From an uncultured Marinifilum sp. (GTDB lineage Bacteria > Bacteroidota > Bacteroidia > Bacteroidales > Marinifilaceae), in NCBI RefSeq assembly GCF_963677195.1, contig NZ_OY781918.1, positions 2,034,923 through 2,098,922 on the forward strand: a stretch of 64,000 bases of DNA. Reading direction: 5' to 3'. This document shows positions 1 to 8,626 of the stretch, piece after piece. How positions within the stretch are numbered: position 1 is the first letter of the stretch; each line of letters begins with the position of its first letter. Made by a program: the position numbers and the translations under genes. The notes below the pieces were generated by a model. It had not been told where the DNA came from. It saw only the letters and a program-made list of their open reading frames with translations, and ran no database searches.

Positions 1-417
1 TATAGTCAATTAATTCTATTGTTAGTTAGTAAAATGTTTTTCTTAAAATGATAATTTACAGCACAAATATGTTGTAAAACACATAAAAGTAATTAAAAAT
101 TCGAAGTTTTCAAGTAATTAAATATAAAGATGTATGAATGCGTAAATCGAAAATAATGATTAGCTGTAGATGTGTAACTATCTATTTAATAGAGGTGTAT
201 ATTTGTGATGATGCGCTAATGAAAAATTGTATTCTATGAAAAAAATAAAAATGGGTAAAAAACGCCAAATATGCTCAATAGCAGGTGTTGTATTGGTGAT
301 ATTTTAATTATTAAGTTTAGAATATTGGGTGATATTTCTGTTTTTACAGATAAAAATGAGTGTTTTTTTTAACTAAATCGTCATTTTTTGTAATCTTGAC
401 ATTACAAAAAAATAATT
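1..417. other. intergenic region, no gene seen
   Basis: No convincing coding frame is present on either strand. The stretch is AT-rich. The only structure noted is the inverted repeat at 384-411, listed separately. It may hold the promoter of a gene lying left of the window. Confidence 0.6.
384..411. repeat. 11-bp inverted repeat downstream of the metal permease gene
   Basis: The arms at 384-394 and 401-411 are perfect complements, with the loop CTTGAC. The core reads GTAAT-N6-ATTAC. It starts seven bases past the stop codon of the permease gene. Neither strand has a T-run directly after the stem, so it is a poor intrinsic terminator. It may instead be an operator for a gene outside the window on the left. 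Function is not established. Confidence 0.4.
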
Positions 418-1716
418 TTAGAGAGTGCCTCCATATTCAAAACCTAAGCTCTCAAGTTCTTCTTTAATGATAGAAATATCGATTGATTCTCCTCTTAGGA
501 ATAAATGTTTTTGTTCTAAATTTACTTCGGCACTGCTAATTTCTTTTAATGCTCCTATGTGTTTTTCTACACTATTTTTGCAATGATTGCAATTCATACC
601 ATTAACTGTTATTGTCAATGTTTCAATCGTTTTTTTTGAATCATTGTTTTTAAAATTTCTTTTTCGAGAAAGATATTTCTGTAAGTATCCGTTAAGAATA
701 AGTAAGCTTAAGGAAATGCTACTTGCCCATTGCAGGTATTTGGGCATTATCCAATGACCTTCATGTGCTCCAGCATGATGATGAATGCCACTTAATGAAA
801 ACCATTCTCGTGGAAGGAAATTATCAATTAGCAAACCAAATAATAATGCGCCAGAAATTATAGAAATTAAATAGGCCCACATTGTTTTTTTTCCAAGCAC
901 TTTATTTAAGACCGTTATAGTAGCGGCATTTGTTGCAGGTCCTGCCATTAAGAAAACCAAAGCTGCACCAGGAGAAATTCCTTTCATCATTAGTACTGCA
1001 GCAACAGGTACCGACGAGGTAGCACAAATGTATAATGGAATTGATGCAATTAGAATTACAATCATTCCTAAGAAATCATTACCAATATAACTGGAGAAAA
1101 AGTCGTTGGGAATTAATACGGAAATAAAGGCAGCAAGTAAAAGACCTATAATTAACCATTTGGATATATCTTGTAAAAAATCGACAAATGCATATTTGAA
1201 TAAAATATAAAGTTTAGATTTTTTAACAGTTATTGATTTGCTGTCGGTATTGTAATTACTGTTACATTGTTTTAAGTCGTTAGTTTTTATAGTATTTGGC
1301 TTATGGTAATCTATTTTGTTCGTTAATACTCCTCCTAAAAAACCTGTGAATAAAGCAATAAAAGGTCGAATAATGGCAAAGGGTAGTCCGAGAAGAGAAT
1401 AAGTAACCAAGATTGAATCGACACCTGTTTGTGGAGTAGAAATTAAAAATGAAACCGATGATCCTTTACTTGCACCGCTTTTGAAAAAGGAAATACCTGT
1501 TGGAATTACTCCGCATGAACATAAAGGAAGTGGAATTCCTATTAAAGATGCATTTAGTACCGATTTACTATTTTTTTTGCCTAAATACTTATCAATGAAT
1601 TTCTGAGGAAAAGCAACTTTTAATAATCCTGCAAAGAAAAATCCCAAGATTAAGTAGGGCGACATTTCATTTAATATTTGTACAAAATCGATTAAAAATT
1701 GATTGATATAGTTCAT
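418..1716 (-). CDS. SO_0444-type Cu/Zn efflux permease with C-terminal heavy-metal-associated domain
   Basis: Inner-membrane permease of the ArsP/DUF318-like family, about 432 residues, expected to move thiophilic metal ions (copper or zinc) out of the cytoplasm. Visible features are hydrophobic helices, the conserved cysteine motif PLCSCG (C66, C68) and a GxSxxFLISTPQTG-like segment. A short C-terminal HMA domain carries the metal-binding MNCNHC motif (C376, C379). The frame remains open upstream to a TTG at 1803, but the ATG at 1716 begins the conserved MNYINQF... helix and is preferred. The neighbour on the right is transcribed divergently. Substrate is inferred from the family, because the sequence alone does not separate copper from zinc. 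Confidence 0.8.
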   Translation of the reverse strand: MNYINQFLIDFVQILNEMSPYLILGFFFAGLLKVAFPQKFIDKYLGKKNSKSVLNASLIGIPLPLCSCGVIPTGISFFKSGASKGSSVSFLISTPQTGVDSILVTYSLLGLPFAIIRPFIALFTGFLGGVLTNKIDYHKPNTIKTNDLKQCNSNYNTDSKSITVKKSKLYILFKYAFVDFLQDISKWLIIGLLLAAFISVLIPNDFFSSYIGNDFLGMIVILIASIPLYICATSSVPVAAVLMMKGISPGAALVFLMAGPATNAATITVLNKVLGKKTMWAYLISIISGALLFGLLIDNFLPREWFSLSGIHHHAGAHEGHWIMPKYLQWASSISLSLLILNGYLQKYLSRKRNFKNNDSKKTIETLTITVNGMNCNHCKNSVEKHIGALKEISSAEVNLEQKHLFLRGESIDISIIKEELESLGFEYGGTL

Positions 1717-1840
1717 AATTACATTTTGTCTATTCGTTAATACTTTAATCGTTATACTATTAAAATTACAACTATTCAAAAATAGTAATATATATGGATT
1801 CAAATATGATTTATGTGGCTTAGATAATCTTGAAACTTAA

Positions 1841-1862
1841 GAATACCTAAATGTTGGTATTC
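1841..1862. repeat. inverted repeat upstream of the porin gene
   Basis: GAATACC (1841-1847) and GGTATTC (1856-1862) form perfect 7-bp arms with an 8-nt spacer, in the divergent region between the metal permease and the porin. It could be an operator or a weak hairpin. No function is assigned. Confidence 0.3.
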
Positions 1863-1945
1863 CGCTTTATTAAGACTTAATCTATTTTAGCAATCGAAAT
1901 AATGCTTGTATTTCAAGTCTTATAAAACCTAATAATATTGAACTG

Positions 1946-3118
1946 ATGAAAAAAGGATTATTATTTGTAGCACTATTTGTTGTTGTGTTTGTAATTAAAG
2001 CGCAGTATATTGTTGAACCAAAAAGTATTGGTTCAACAATATTGGAACGAATTAAAAATGAAAAATTAAGTATTGGTGGTTATGGCGAAGTTCACTATAA
2101 TCAGCAAATAAGTGGTAATACTCGTTATAATGGTAACATGGATGTTCATCGTATGGTGTTGTTTTTTGGATATCAATTTAATGATAAAACATCTTTTGTA
2201 ACTGAAATTGAATATGAGCACGTAAAAGAACTTTATGTAGAACAAGCTTTTATAAATTATAATGTTCGTTCTAACATTGGTTTACGTGCAGGTTTGATGT
2301 TAGTGCCAATGGGTATTGTAAATGAATATCATGAACCTACAACCTTTAATGGAGTAGAGAGACCAAATGTTGATAAGTATATTGTTCCTACCACTTGGCG
2401 CGAAATTGGAGTAGGAGTAAACGGTCGCTTATCTTCTTTTCCTTTAAAGTATCAATTGTATGTAATGAATGGATTTAACGGGTACGATGCTGGCGGAAAA
2501 TTAAGAGGTTCTGATGGTTTACGTAAGGGGCGACAAAAAGGAGCTGAGTCTACATTTACTTCACCATCACTATCTGCTAAGCTTGATTATTACGGAGTAA
2601 AAGGTTTAAATCTTGGTTTGTCTGGTTATTTTGGAAAAACACAATCTTCAGAGTTTGATGGACTAGACAAAGATGATGATTTTGCTGAAGAAATTGCGGA
2701 TTCAACCCGTGTTGGAATTAGTATGTTGGGATTAGATTTTCGTTACAAGTTGGATGCATGGCAATTTAAAGGGCAGTATATTCATTCTTTTATTAGTGAT
2801 GTGAAAGAGTATAATGATAAAACGGGTAAAGATTTGGGAAAGCAAATGCAAGGTTATTATGTTGAAGCCAGCTATAACTTGTTGCATGGTAAAGAGCAAG
2901 CTCTGATTCCATTTGTACGTTTCGAAAGTTATGATACTCATTACAAAGTTGCTGATAACATGATTGCAAATCAAGCTTATGATCGTGAAGAATTATATTT
3001 CGGATTAAGCTATCATCTTGCTAAGGGAGCGGTTGTAAAAGCAGATTACCAATGGTTCAAAGACGGTATGGATGTTAAAAAGAATTTTGTAAATTTTGGT
3101 GTAGGTGTTTGGTTTTAA
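1946..3118 (+). CDS. outer-membrane porin-like beta-barrel protein
   Basis: A 390-residue protein with a signal peptide (about residues 1-19), followed by alternating beta-strand sequence typical of an outer-membrane barrel and ending in a terminal aromatic (VGVWF). The segments IGGYGEVHYNQ and DVHRMVLFFGYQFND resemble the phosphate-selective porin O/P-like barrels of Bacteroidota. It presumably forms a diffusion channel, but the substrate is unknown. The next gene on the same strand, 84 bp downstream, encodes an FMN-binding periplasmic protein. The two may work together, although a strong hairpin lies between them. The phosphate name should not be taken as function. Confidence 0.7.
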   Translation: MKKGLLFVALFVVVFVIKAQYIVEPKSIGSTILERIKNEKLSIGGYGEVHYNQQISGNTRYNGNMDVHRMVLFFGYQFNDKTSFVTEIEYEHVKELYVEQAFINYNVRSNIGLRAGLMLVPMGIVNEYHEPTTFNGVERPNVDKYIVPTTWREIGVGVNGRLSSFPLKYQLYVMNGFNGYDAGGKLRGSDGLRKGRQKGAESTFTSPSLSAKLDYYGVKGLNLGLSGYFGKTQSSEFDGLDKDDDFAEEIADSTRVGISMLGLDFRYKLDAWQFKGQYIHSFISDVKEYNDKTGKDLGKQMQGYYVEASYNLLHGKEQALIPFVRFESYDTHYKVADNMIANQAYDREELYFGLSYHLAKGAVVKADYQWFKDGMDVKKNFVNFGVGVWF

Positions 3119-3141
3119 TCTTAAGACAAATATTATGATTT

Positions 3142-3182
3142 AAACTTCAAAGCAATTTGGTAATTATTTTGCTTTGAAGTTT
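3142..3182 (+). terminator. strong hairpin between porin and FMN-binding protein genes
   Basis: A perfect 14-bp stem (3142-3155 with 3169-3182) and a 13-nt loop, ending in a short TTTT. It lies about 24 bp after the porin stop codon and about 20 bp before the next ATG. It is either a terminator or an intercistronic processing/stability element. Confidence 0.55.
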
Positions 3183-3202
3183 TACGTAAAATTTAATTGA
3201 TA

Positions 3203-3736
3203 ATGAAAAGACTGGTTATTATTTTAATGATTTTGTTATGCGGTTTGAATAGTACTCTGGCTTTAAGTTTTCCTAAATCTATACAGAAACGAATAGACAA
3301 AGCGGTTAAAGCAACTTTTTCTCATAATGATATAGTATTGGATAATGTGCAGGAGTTAGGATTAGACGCTTTTAAATATCAGGATGTTCGTAATGTTAGT
3401 TTGGGTACTGTAACGTTAATGGGTAAGATTAAAGGCTTTGCTTGTTTTGCTTCTTCGAAAGGGAAGAGCGACTATTTTGATTATATGGTTTTATTTAATG
3501 AAGATCTAGAAATTCAAAAGGTAGTTGTACTTGTGTATCGTTCGTCCTATGGTGGAGAAATTATGGCAAAATACTGGCTTAAACAATTTATAGGAAAAGT
3601 AAAAGGTGAAAATATGGAGTTTGGTAAAGATATTGATGGAATATCGGGAGCAACTATTTCTGCGCCATCTATTACCAAAGGTATAAAAATGTTGAGTCTT
3701 ATACTAAATGATCTAAAAGTAAATGGGGCAATTTAA
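3203..3736 (+). CDS. FMN-binding domain protein, periplasmic
   Basis: A 177-residue protein with a signal peptide (about residues 1-21) and an FMN-binding domain of the NqrC/RnfG type. The flavin-attachment motif is DGISGAT (145-151), in which Thr151 would carry covalent FMN added by an ApbE flavin transferase. ApbE is not encoded in this window. The ATG at 3203 is preferred over an in-frame TTG at 3197. The 3' end overlaps the convergent mntP gene by three bases. A role in periplasmic electron transfer is inferred from the domain. The pairing with an outer-membrane porin is notable, but the partner reductase is unknown. Confidence 0.75.
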   Translation: MKRLVIILMILLCGLNSTLALSFPKSIQKRIDKAVKATFSHNDIVLDNVQELGLDAFKYQDVRNVSLGTVTLMGKIKGFACFASSKGKSDYFDYMVLFNEDLEIQKVVVLVYRSSYGGEIMAKYWLKQFIGKVKGENMEFGKDIDGISGATISAPSITKGIKMLSLILNDLKVNGAI

Positions 3737-4299
3737 GCATTGAAAAATAAGTGTTCAATTAATATTTTTAACCCGATGCAGATTAATACAAATCCTCCAA
3801 AAAATTCAGATTTTCGGCGTAATTTAGCCCCTATTTTTTTGCCTAAAAACATGCCAGTCATCGAAACGATAAAGGTAACCAATCCTATAATTATTGCTGG
3901 AATCCATATTTGTTCAGCAATTATTGCCATGCTAAAACCTACCACTAAAGCATCGATACTTGTAGCTATGGACATGCTTAGTAAAACAGATGTTTTTAAG
4001 GGATTAAAATTGGGCTGAGATCCTTTATTATTATAACTCTCATATATCATTTTACTTCCTAGAGCAGCAAGTAATAAAAATGCGATCCAATGATCAAAAT
4101 CCTTTATTAGGTCTTTTAATTCCCAACCAGCAAACCATCCTATTATTGGCATTCCTCCTTGAAACAGAGCTAAAAAGAATGCAATTTTTATGGCTTGATA
4201 AAATTGAATGTTTTTAATGGCCAATCCGCTGCAAACAGAAGCTGCAAATGAGTCGACTGATAAGCCTAAAGCAATAAGATAAATACTAATTAATTCCAT
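3733..4299 (-). CDS. mntP: manganese efflux pump MntP
   Basis: A 188-residue integral membrane protein of the MntP family, which exports Mn2+ and protects against manganese toxicity. The two halves carry the internally repeated acidic motifs GLSVDSFAAS (Asp16) and SIATSIDALVVGFS (Asp116), the family hallmark. About six membrane helices are apparent. It is convergent with and slightly overlaps the FMN-binding protein gene. No yybP-ykoY-type manganese riboswitch could be seen in the 98 bp upstream. Confidence 0.9.
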   Translation of the reverse strand: MELISIYLIALGLSVDSFAASVCSGLAIKNIQFYQAIKIAFFLALFQGGMPIIGWFAGWELKDLIKDFDHWIAFLLLAALGSKMIYESYNNKGSQPNFNPLKTSVLLSMSIATSIDALVVGFSMAIIAEQIWIPAIIIGLVTFIVSMTGMFLGKKIGAKLRRKSEFFGGFVLICIGLKILIEHLFFNA

Positions 4300-4349
4300 A
4301 TTTTATAAATTCACCGGCAAAGTTATTAATCCTGACTTCGCAAAAAACA

Positions 4350-4383
4350 AAAAAGACAATTTCTTTAGTGAAATTGCCTTTTT
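4350..4383 (-). terminator. terminator of the sensor kinase gene
   Basis: CAATTTC (4357-4363) pairs with GAAATTG (4370-4376), extended by A5/T5 arms after one mismatch. On the minus strand it is followed by a T-rich tract. It begins about 15 bp past the histidine kinase stop codon. Confidence 0.7.
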
Positions 4384-4397
4384 AAGTAATAATATTT

Positions 4398-6536
4398 TTA
4401 TGATGCTTTAAGCTTAAATATAAATTCGCTTCCTTTATTTATTTTACTTTCAACCCAAATATCTCCACCGTTTTTCCTGGCAAATTCTTTACAAAGAATT
4501 AATCCTAATCCACTTCCAGATTCATTTTGCGTTCCGTAGGAAGTAAAATTACAATCAAGGCGGAATAGTTTATCCTGATTTTCCTTACTAATACCAATGC
4601 CATTATCTTTTACTTTTACCAATATAAAGCCATTGTCAACAGAGCTATGAAGTTTTATTTTTCCATTTATATTAGTAAATTTTAAAGCATTATTAACTAA
4701 ATTCCTAATTATTGTATTTACCATATTTACATCTCCATAAGCCATTGTATTTGGTTTAATATCTGATATTAAATCAATGGATTTATCGTTAGCTTTTAAT
4801 TTAAATATGCTTAGATTCGATAAAATTAACTGATGCAAATCGAAACTTTCCGGAGAAAATTCTAACTCTCCACGCTGACTATTTGCCCATTGTAGCAGGT
4901 TTTCGAGAAGTGTATACAGGTTATGCGATGATTCATAGATATTGTCAATGTATTCTTTTATTGCTTCAACATCTTTAGAGTTTCTGGTTTCATCTTTTAT
5001 AAGTCCTGAAAATCCTAAAATAGCATTAAAAGGGGAACGTAAATCGTGAGCAATTATAGAAAAGAACTTATCCTTAGTGGCATTGGATATTTTCATTTTT
5101 TTATTCGATTCTTCGAGCATGCCATTAATTTTATTTATTCTAAGGTTGGCTTGAGTTTTGGCTTTATACAAGAAATACGATAGAATTAATAATGCCAGAG
5201 CAATTACCGAGAATACTATAAGAAAATTGGTAATTATTTTTTCTTTCTTTAGTTTTTCCTGTGCGTACTGATGTTTTACACGCAGAATTTCATTTTCTTT
5301 TTCTCTTTTTTCAGATTCATATTGTGCTTGTAACTGAGCAATTTTTTGGGTTTTAGATTCATTTAGCAAACTATCTTTAAGAGCATCGTGTTTGGTCATA
5401 GTTGCATAGGCCTTTGCATTATTACCAATTTTATGATAGTATTGGGCTAGTAGAAATAATAAATCATTTTTTTTCTTTTTTGTTTTATAAGTTGTGCTAA
5501 GTTTAATACCTTCAGTAATGTATTTGTATGCTTGTGTGTAGTTGCCTGTTTTTAAATTTATTTCAGATAAAGTGCACAGATTGTATATTTTAGAAACATT
5601 TTGGTGTAATTTCTCATTAATTGATAATGATTTATTTAACGAGTTAATTGCTTTTTCATAATTACCTATTCTAAAATAGTTTTCGCCAATATTGTTTAGT
5701 GCTAAGGCTATGCCAGGTTCGTATTTATTTTTTTTCTCTATTTCAAGACTTTTTTCAAAGTAAGTTTGAGCTTTTAAATACTTTTTTTCTTCCTGATAAA
5801 TAGTAGCTAAATTATTGTAAATAATTGAAAGAACTTCTGTTTGTTCATTTTGTTCTGCAATAACTTTTGCCTGATTGTAATAAGATTTAGCTTTTTCAAA
5901 TTGTTCATCATCACCGTAAATGTTTCCCATGTCAATTAAAAGGCTAATTTTTACGTTGTTGTTTTCCAGATTTTCAGAGTATTTATATGCCTCCAGATAT
6001 TTATTTAAAGCGTGATCTAACTCGCCTCTTTCATAATAGATTTCGCCAAGTCCGATAAGAGTATTAACATGATTTAATGTTAAGCTAATTTTTTTAGAAA
6101 GGGCATAGCATTTATTGTAATAAATTGTAGCGCTATCGTACTGATCTTTATATGTGTAATGGTTGGCTAAGTTTAATAATATGTTAGAAGTGTTAACCGA
6201 ATCTTTTGTTTTTATTGCATATACATAGGCTTTATCGAGGTATTGTTTCGATTCAGCATCATTTCCCTTTAAGGAGTAATTCTGAAAAAGTTGAAGGTAA
6301 GAATCTAACAATAAAATATCATCCTTCTTATCTAGAGATAATTTAAGTGCTTTATTTGCAAAAATTAAAGCACTATCAATATTGTTAGATTGATAATGTT
6401 TAGATAATTTCAAATATAATTCTATTTCTTCTTTACTATCTCCAGTTTGTTTTTTTAATTTGCTTGGAGTAGCTGCTGCCAGTGCTATTTTACTTACAAT
6501 TAGGGATAGTAAAATTAGCTTTAGGGGGAATTGCAT
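4398..6536 (-). CDS. tetratricopeptide-repeat sensor histidine kinase
   Basis: A 712-residue protein with a signal peptide (about 1-21), TPR-type helical repeats from about 40 to 390, a coiled coil (about 395-432) and one membrane helix (about 436-457). The cytoplasmic kinase follows: H-box FFSIIAHDLRSPFNAILGF (phosphoacceptor His497), N-box RNLVNNALKF (about 611-620), G1 DNGIG (644-648) and G2 GSGLGL (674-679). The repeats are therefore placed in the periplasm as the likely sensor. No receiver domain is fused and no response regulator gene is adjacent, so its partner lies elsewhere. The class is common in Bacteroidota. The signal is unknown. Confidence 0.88.
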   Translation of the reverse strand: MQFPLKLILLSLIVSKIALAAATPSKLKKQTGDSKEEIELYLKLSKHYQSNNIDSALIFANKALKLSLDKKDDILLLDSYLQLFQNYSLKGNDAESKQYLDKAYVYAIKTKDSVNTSNILLNLANHYTYKDQYDSATIYYNKCYALSKKISLTLNHVNTLIGLGEIYYERGELDHALNKYLEAYKYSENLENNNVKISLLIDMGNIYGDDEQFEKAKSYYNQAKVIAEQNEQTEVLSIIYNNLATIYQEEKKYLKAQTYFEKSLEIEKKNKYEPGIALALNNIGENYFRIGNYEKAINSLNKSLSINEKLHQNVSKIYNLCTLSEINLKTGNYTQAYKYITEGIKLSTTYKTKKKKNDLLFLLAQYYHKIGNNAKAYATMTKHDALKDSLLNESKTQKIAQLQAQYESEKREKENEILRVKHQYAQEKLKKEKIITNFLIVFSVIALALLILSYFLYKAKTQANLRINKINGMLEESNKKMKISNATKDKFFSIIAHDLRSPFNAILGFSGLIKDETRNSKDVEAIKEYIDNIYESSHNLYTLLENLLQWANSQRGELEFSPESFDLHQLILSNLSIFKLKANDKSIDLISDIKPNTMAYGDVNMVNTIIRNLVNNALKFTNINGKIKLHSSVDNGFILVKVKDNGIGISKENQDKLFRLDCNFTSYGTQNESGSGLGLILCKEFARKNGGDIWVESKINKGSEFIFKLKAS

Positions 6537-6691
6537 TATGATAATTTATTATTTTATTTGTACTTTAAAATTATGAATAATTAATATATGCTTGTTTCTA
6601 TAGAAGCTTGGAATGGTTATTAAAGGGGTAAAATATGCTTATTCCAAATAAAAACATTTCAAATTTTGTTCTAATTAGTTAATTTAGAGTG

Positions 6692-6721
6692 CAAATATAG
6701 TTTTTATTATTTTTGGTCAAA
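6692..6721 (-). promoter_or_regulatory. promoter of the sensor kinase gene
   Basis: On the minus strand TATATTTG (6692-6699) matches the Bacteroidota -7 consensus TAnnTTTG. An upstream TTTG (6718-6721) with an 18-bp spacer fits the -33 element. The predicted leader is about 150 nt. Confidence 0.6.
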
Positions 6722-6769
6722 AGAAAAATGAAATAAATTTTTATGAAGTAAATCTTTGAAAAATACATA

Positions 6770-6803
6770 AAAAAACCTTTCGTGTTTTATGAAAGGTTTT
6801 TTT
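6770..6803. terminator. terminator downstream of nadA
   Basis: CCTTTC (6776-6781) pairs with GAAAGG (6791-6796), flanked by A-run and T-run, with a 9-nt loop. It lies a few bases past the nadA stop codon and has poly-T on both strands. Confidence 0.8.
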
Positions 6804-6809
6804 TATGAT

Positions 6810-7736
6810 TTATCCTATTTTAAGCATTCGTTGAATAGATAGAATAGCTTTATTGGCTATTTCATCGGGAACCTTTACCTCATATTTATCATTTATGAGG
6901 GCTTCGTAAACAGCTTGCAGTTTAACTTTCTTCATCGATCCACAAATTGTTTTAGGATGTATTAGAATAAACTCTTTGTTAGGGTTTTCCTTTTTTAGCT
7001 GATGTAGAGTACCCATTTCGGTGGCAATTATAAATTGCTTCTTAGGAGATTTGGCAGCATGTTGAATAATGCCGGCAGTAGAGTAGAAATATGCATTAGA
7101 TAGGTTTAAAATTTTATCGTCGCAAGCACAATTACTTTCAGGGTGAATTAGAATATCAGCTTCGGGATATTTTTGGTTCATTTCTAAAACCATTTTTGTG
7201 CTAATTCTCTCGTGTACACAGCAATCGCCATCCCAAAGATGCATGTTTATTCCCGTTTTTTTGACAATATAACCCCCCAAATTTTTATCAGGAGTAAAGA
7301 ATATATTTTTATCTTTACCTATATGTTCAACTACTTTTATAGCATTTGAAGAGGTACAACAATAATCTGTTTCTGCTTTAACCTCGGCAGTTGTATTCAC
7401 ATAGGATACAACAACACCATCGGGATTATTTGCTTTCCATTTTCGAATATCTTCGCTGGTAATACTTTCGGCAAGAGAACATCCGCTATTTTTCGCAGGA
7501 ATTAATACTTTCTTATTTGGAGATATAATTGATGCTGTTTCTGCCATAAAATGTACTCCACAAAAAACAATAATATCGGCTTTTGTTTCTCCGGCTTTTC
7601 GTGCCAAACCTAGCGAATCTCCAATGTAATCGGCTACATCTTGTACTTCGGGATGAGTGTAATAATGTGCAAGAACTATTGCATTTTTTTCTTTTTTCAG
7701 AATTTCAATTTGTCTGACTATCTCTTTATTTTCCAT
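6810..7736 (-). CDS. nadA: quinolinate synthase NadA
   Basis: A 308-residue [4Fe-4S] enzyme that condenses iminoaspartate with dihydroxyacetone phosphate to form quinolinate in de novo NAD synthesis. The three cluster cysteines are read as Cys86 (SGCSLAE), Cys172 (GDCCVHER) and Cys265 (TICGSMKKV), spaced as in known NadA proteins. Also present are AHYYTHPEVQDVAD near the N-terminus and HPESNCACDD. It is the last gene of nadB-nadC-nadA, 21 bp after nadC, and is followed by a clear terminator. Confidence 0.96.
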   Translation of the reverse strand: MENKEIVRQIEILKKEKNAIVLAHYYTHPEVQDVADYIGDSLGLARKAGETKADIIVFCGVHFMAETASIISPNKKVLIPAKNSGCSLAESITSEDIRKWKANNPDGVVVSYVNTTAEVKAETDYCCTSSNAIKVVEHIGKDKNIFFTPDKNLGGYIVKKTGINMHLWDGDCCVHERISTKMVLEMNQKYPEADILIHPESNCACDDKILNLSNAYFYSTAGIIQHAAKSPKKQFIIATEMGTLHQLKKENPNKEFILIHPKTICGSMKKVKLQAVYEALINDKYEVKVPDEIANKAILSIQRMLKIG

Positions 7737-7757
7737 TTTGGGAAAGTACGTTAGTAA

Positions 7758-8606
7758 TTATAGAATAATATTTTGGCTAATGTCTAAAGCTACAACAGAA
7801 TGGGTAAGTGCTCCTATGGATATAAAATCAACTCCCGTTTCAGCAACACCTTTTATGCGTTCTATGCTCATATTTCCGGATGCTTCGCTTAATGCTTTAT
7901 TGTTAATTATTTTAACAGCCTGTGTCATTATTTCATTACTCATATTGTCGAGCATTATTATATCAGCTCCAGCTATTACAGCTTCTTTTACCTCGTTTAA
8001 ATTTGTGGTTTCAACTTCAACTTTAATATTTGAGGGTATCGATTTTCTAATTTGCTCGACCGCAGGAGTGATGCCACCGGCAATTTTTATATGGTTATCT
8101 TTAATCATTACCATATCATATAATCCAATTCGGTGATTGGTTCCACCTCCGGCTTTAACTGCATATTTATCAAGGCTTCTTAGGCCAGGAACAGTTTTAC
8201 GTGTATCTAAAATTTTAACTTTAGTATTTTTAACTTCGGCAACATATTTGGCTGTTTCGCTAGCTATACCCGACATTCTTTGCATTAGGTTTAATGCTAA
8301 TCTTTCGCCACTAAGTAAAGCTCTAAATGTGCCTCTTATTTCAACAATAACATCTCCTCTTTTTATTGAGTCTCCATCTTTAAAATTGGGAATCCATTCT
8401 ATATTTGGATCTAATTTTTTAAATACAAGTTTAGCAATAGGCAAGCCTGCAATTACTCCATCTGCTTTAGCTGTCATTCTTGCTTTTGCAATTGTTGTTT
8501 CTGGTACCAAATTATTGGTGGTAATATCTCCGTTTTGAATATCTTCACGAAAAGCATGTTCAATTATATATTCTAATTCCTGAATATTTAATCCGGTTTC
8601 TTTCAT
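7758..8606 (-). CDS. nadC: nicotinate-nucleotide pyrophosphorylase (carboxylating) NadC
   Basis: A 282-residue quinolinate phosphoribosyltransferase that makes nicotinate mononucleotide from quinolinate and PRPP. Signature segments are LNLMQRMSGIA (106-115), DTRKT (134-138), KAGGGTNHR (151-159) and KDNH (169-172). These include the basic residues that bind quinolinate and PRPP. It is the middle gene of the NAD operon, about 20 bp from each neighbour, so the three are almost certainly co-transcribed. Confidence 0.96.
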   Translation of the reverse strand: MKETGLNIQELEYIIEHAFREDIQNGDITTNNLVPETTIAKARMTAKADGVIAGLPIAKLVFKKLDPNIEWIPNFKDGDSIKRGDVIVEIRGTFRALLSGERLALNLMQRMSGIASETAKYVAEVKNTKVKILDTRKTVPGLRSLDKYAVKAGGGTNHRIGLYDMVMIKDNHIKIAGGITPAVEQIRKSIPSNIKVEVETTNLNEVKEAVIAGADIIMLDNMSNEIMTQAVKIINNKALSEASGNMSIERIKGVAETGVDFISIGALTHSVVALDISQNIIL

Positions 8607-8626
8607 GTTGTCTTAATTAGTTATTC

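Noticed and set aside
4300..4397. Manganese riboswitch upstream of mntP
   Set aside because: Only 98 bp are available, these include the kinase terminator, and no yybP-ykoY-type structure could be seen.
7738..8538. Plus-strand frames opposite nadC and nadB
   Set aside because: They mirror strongly conserved NadC and NadB coding sequence on the other strand and show no family of their own.
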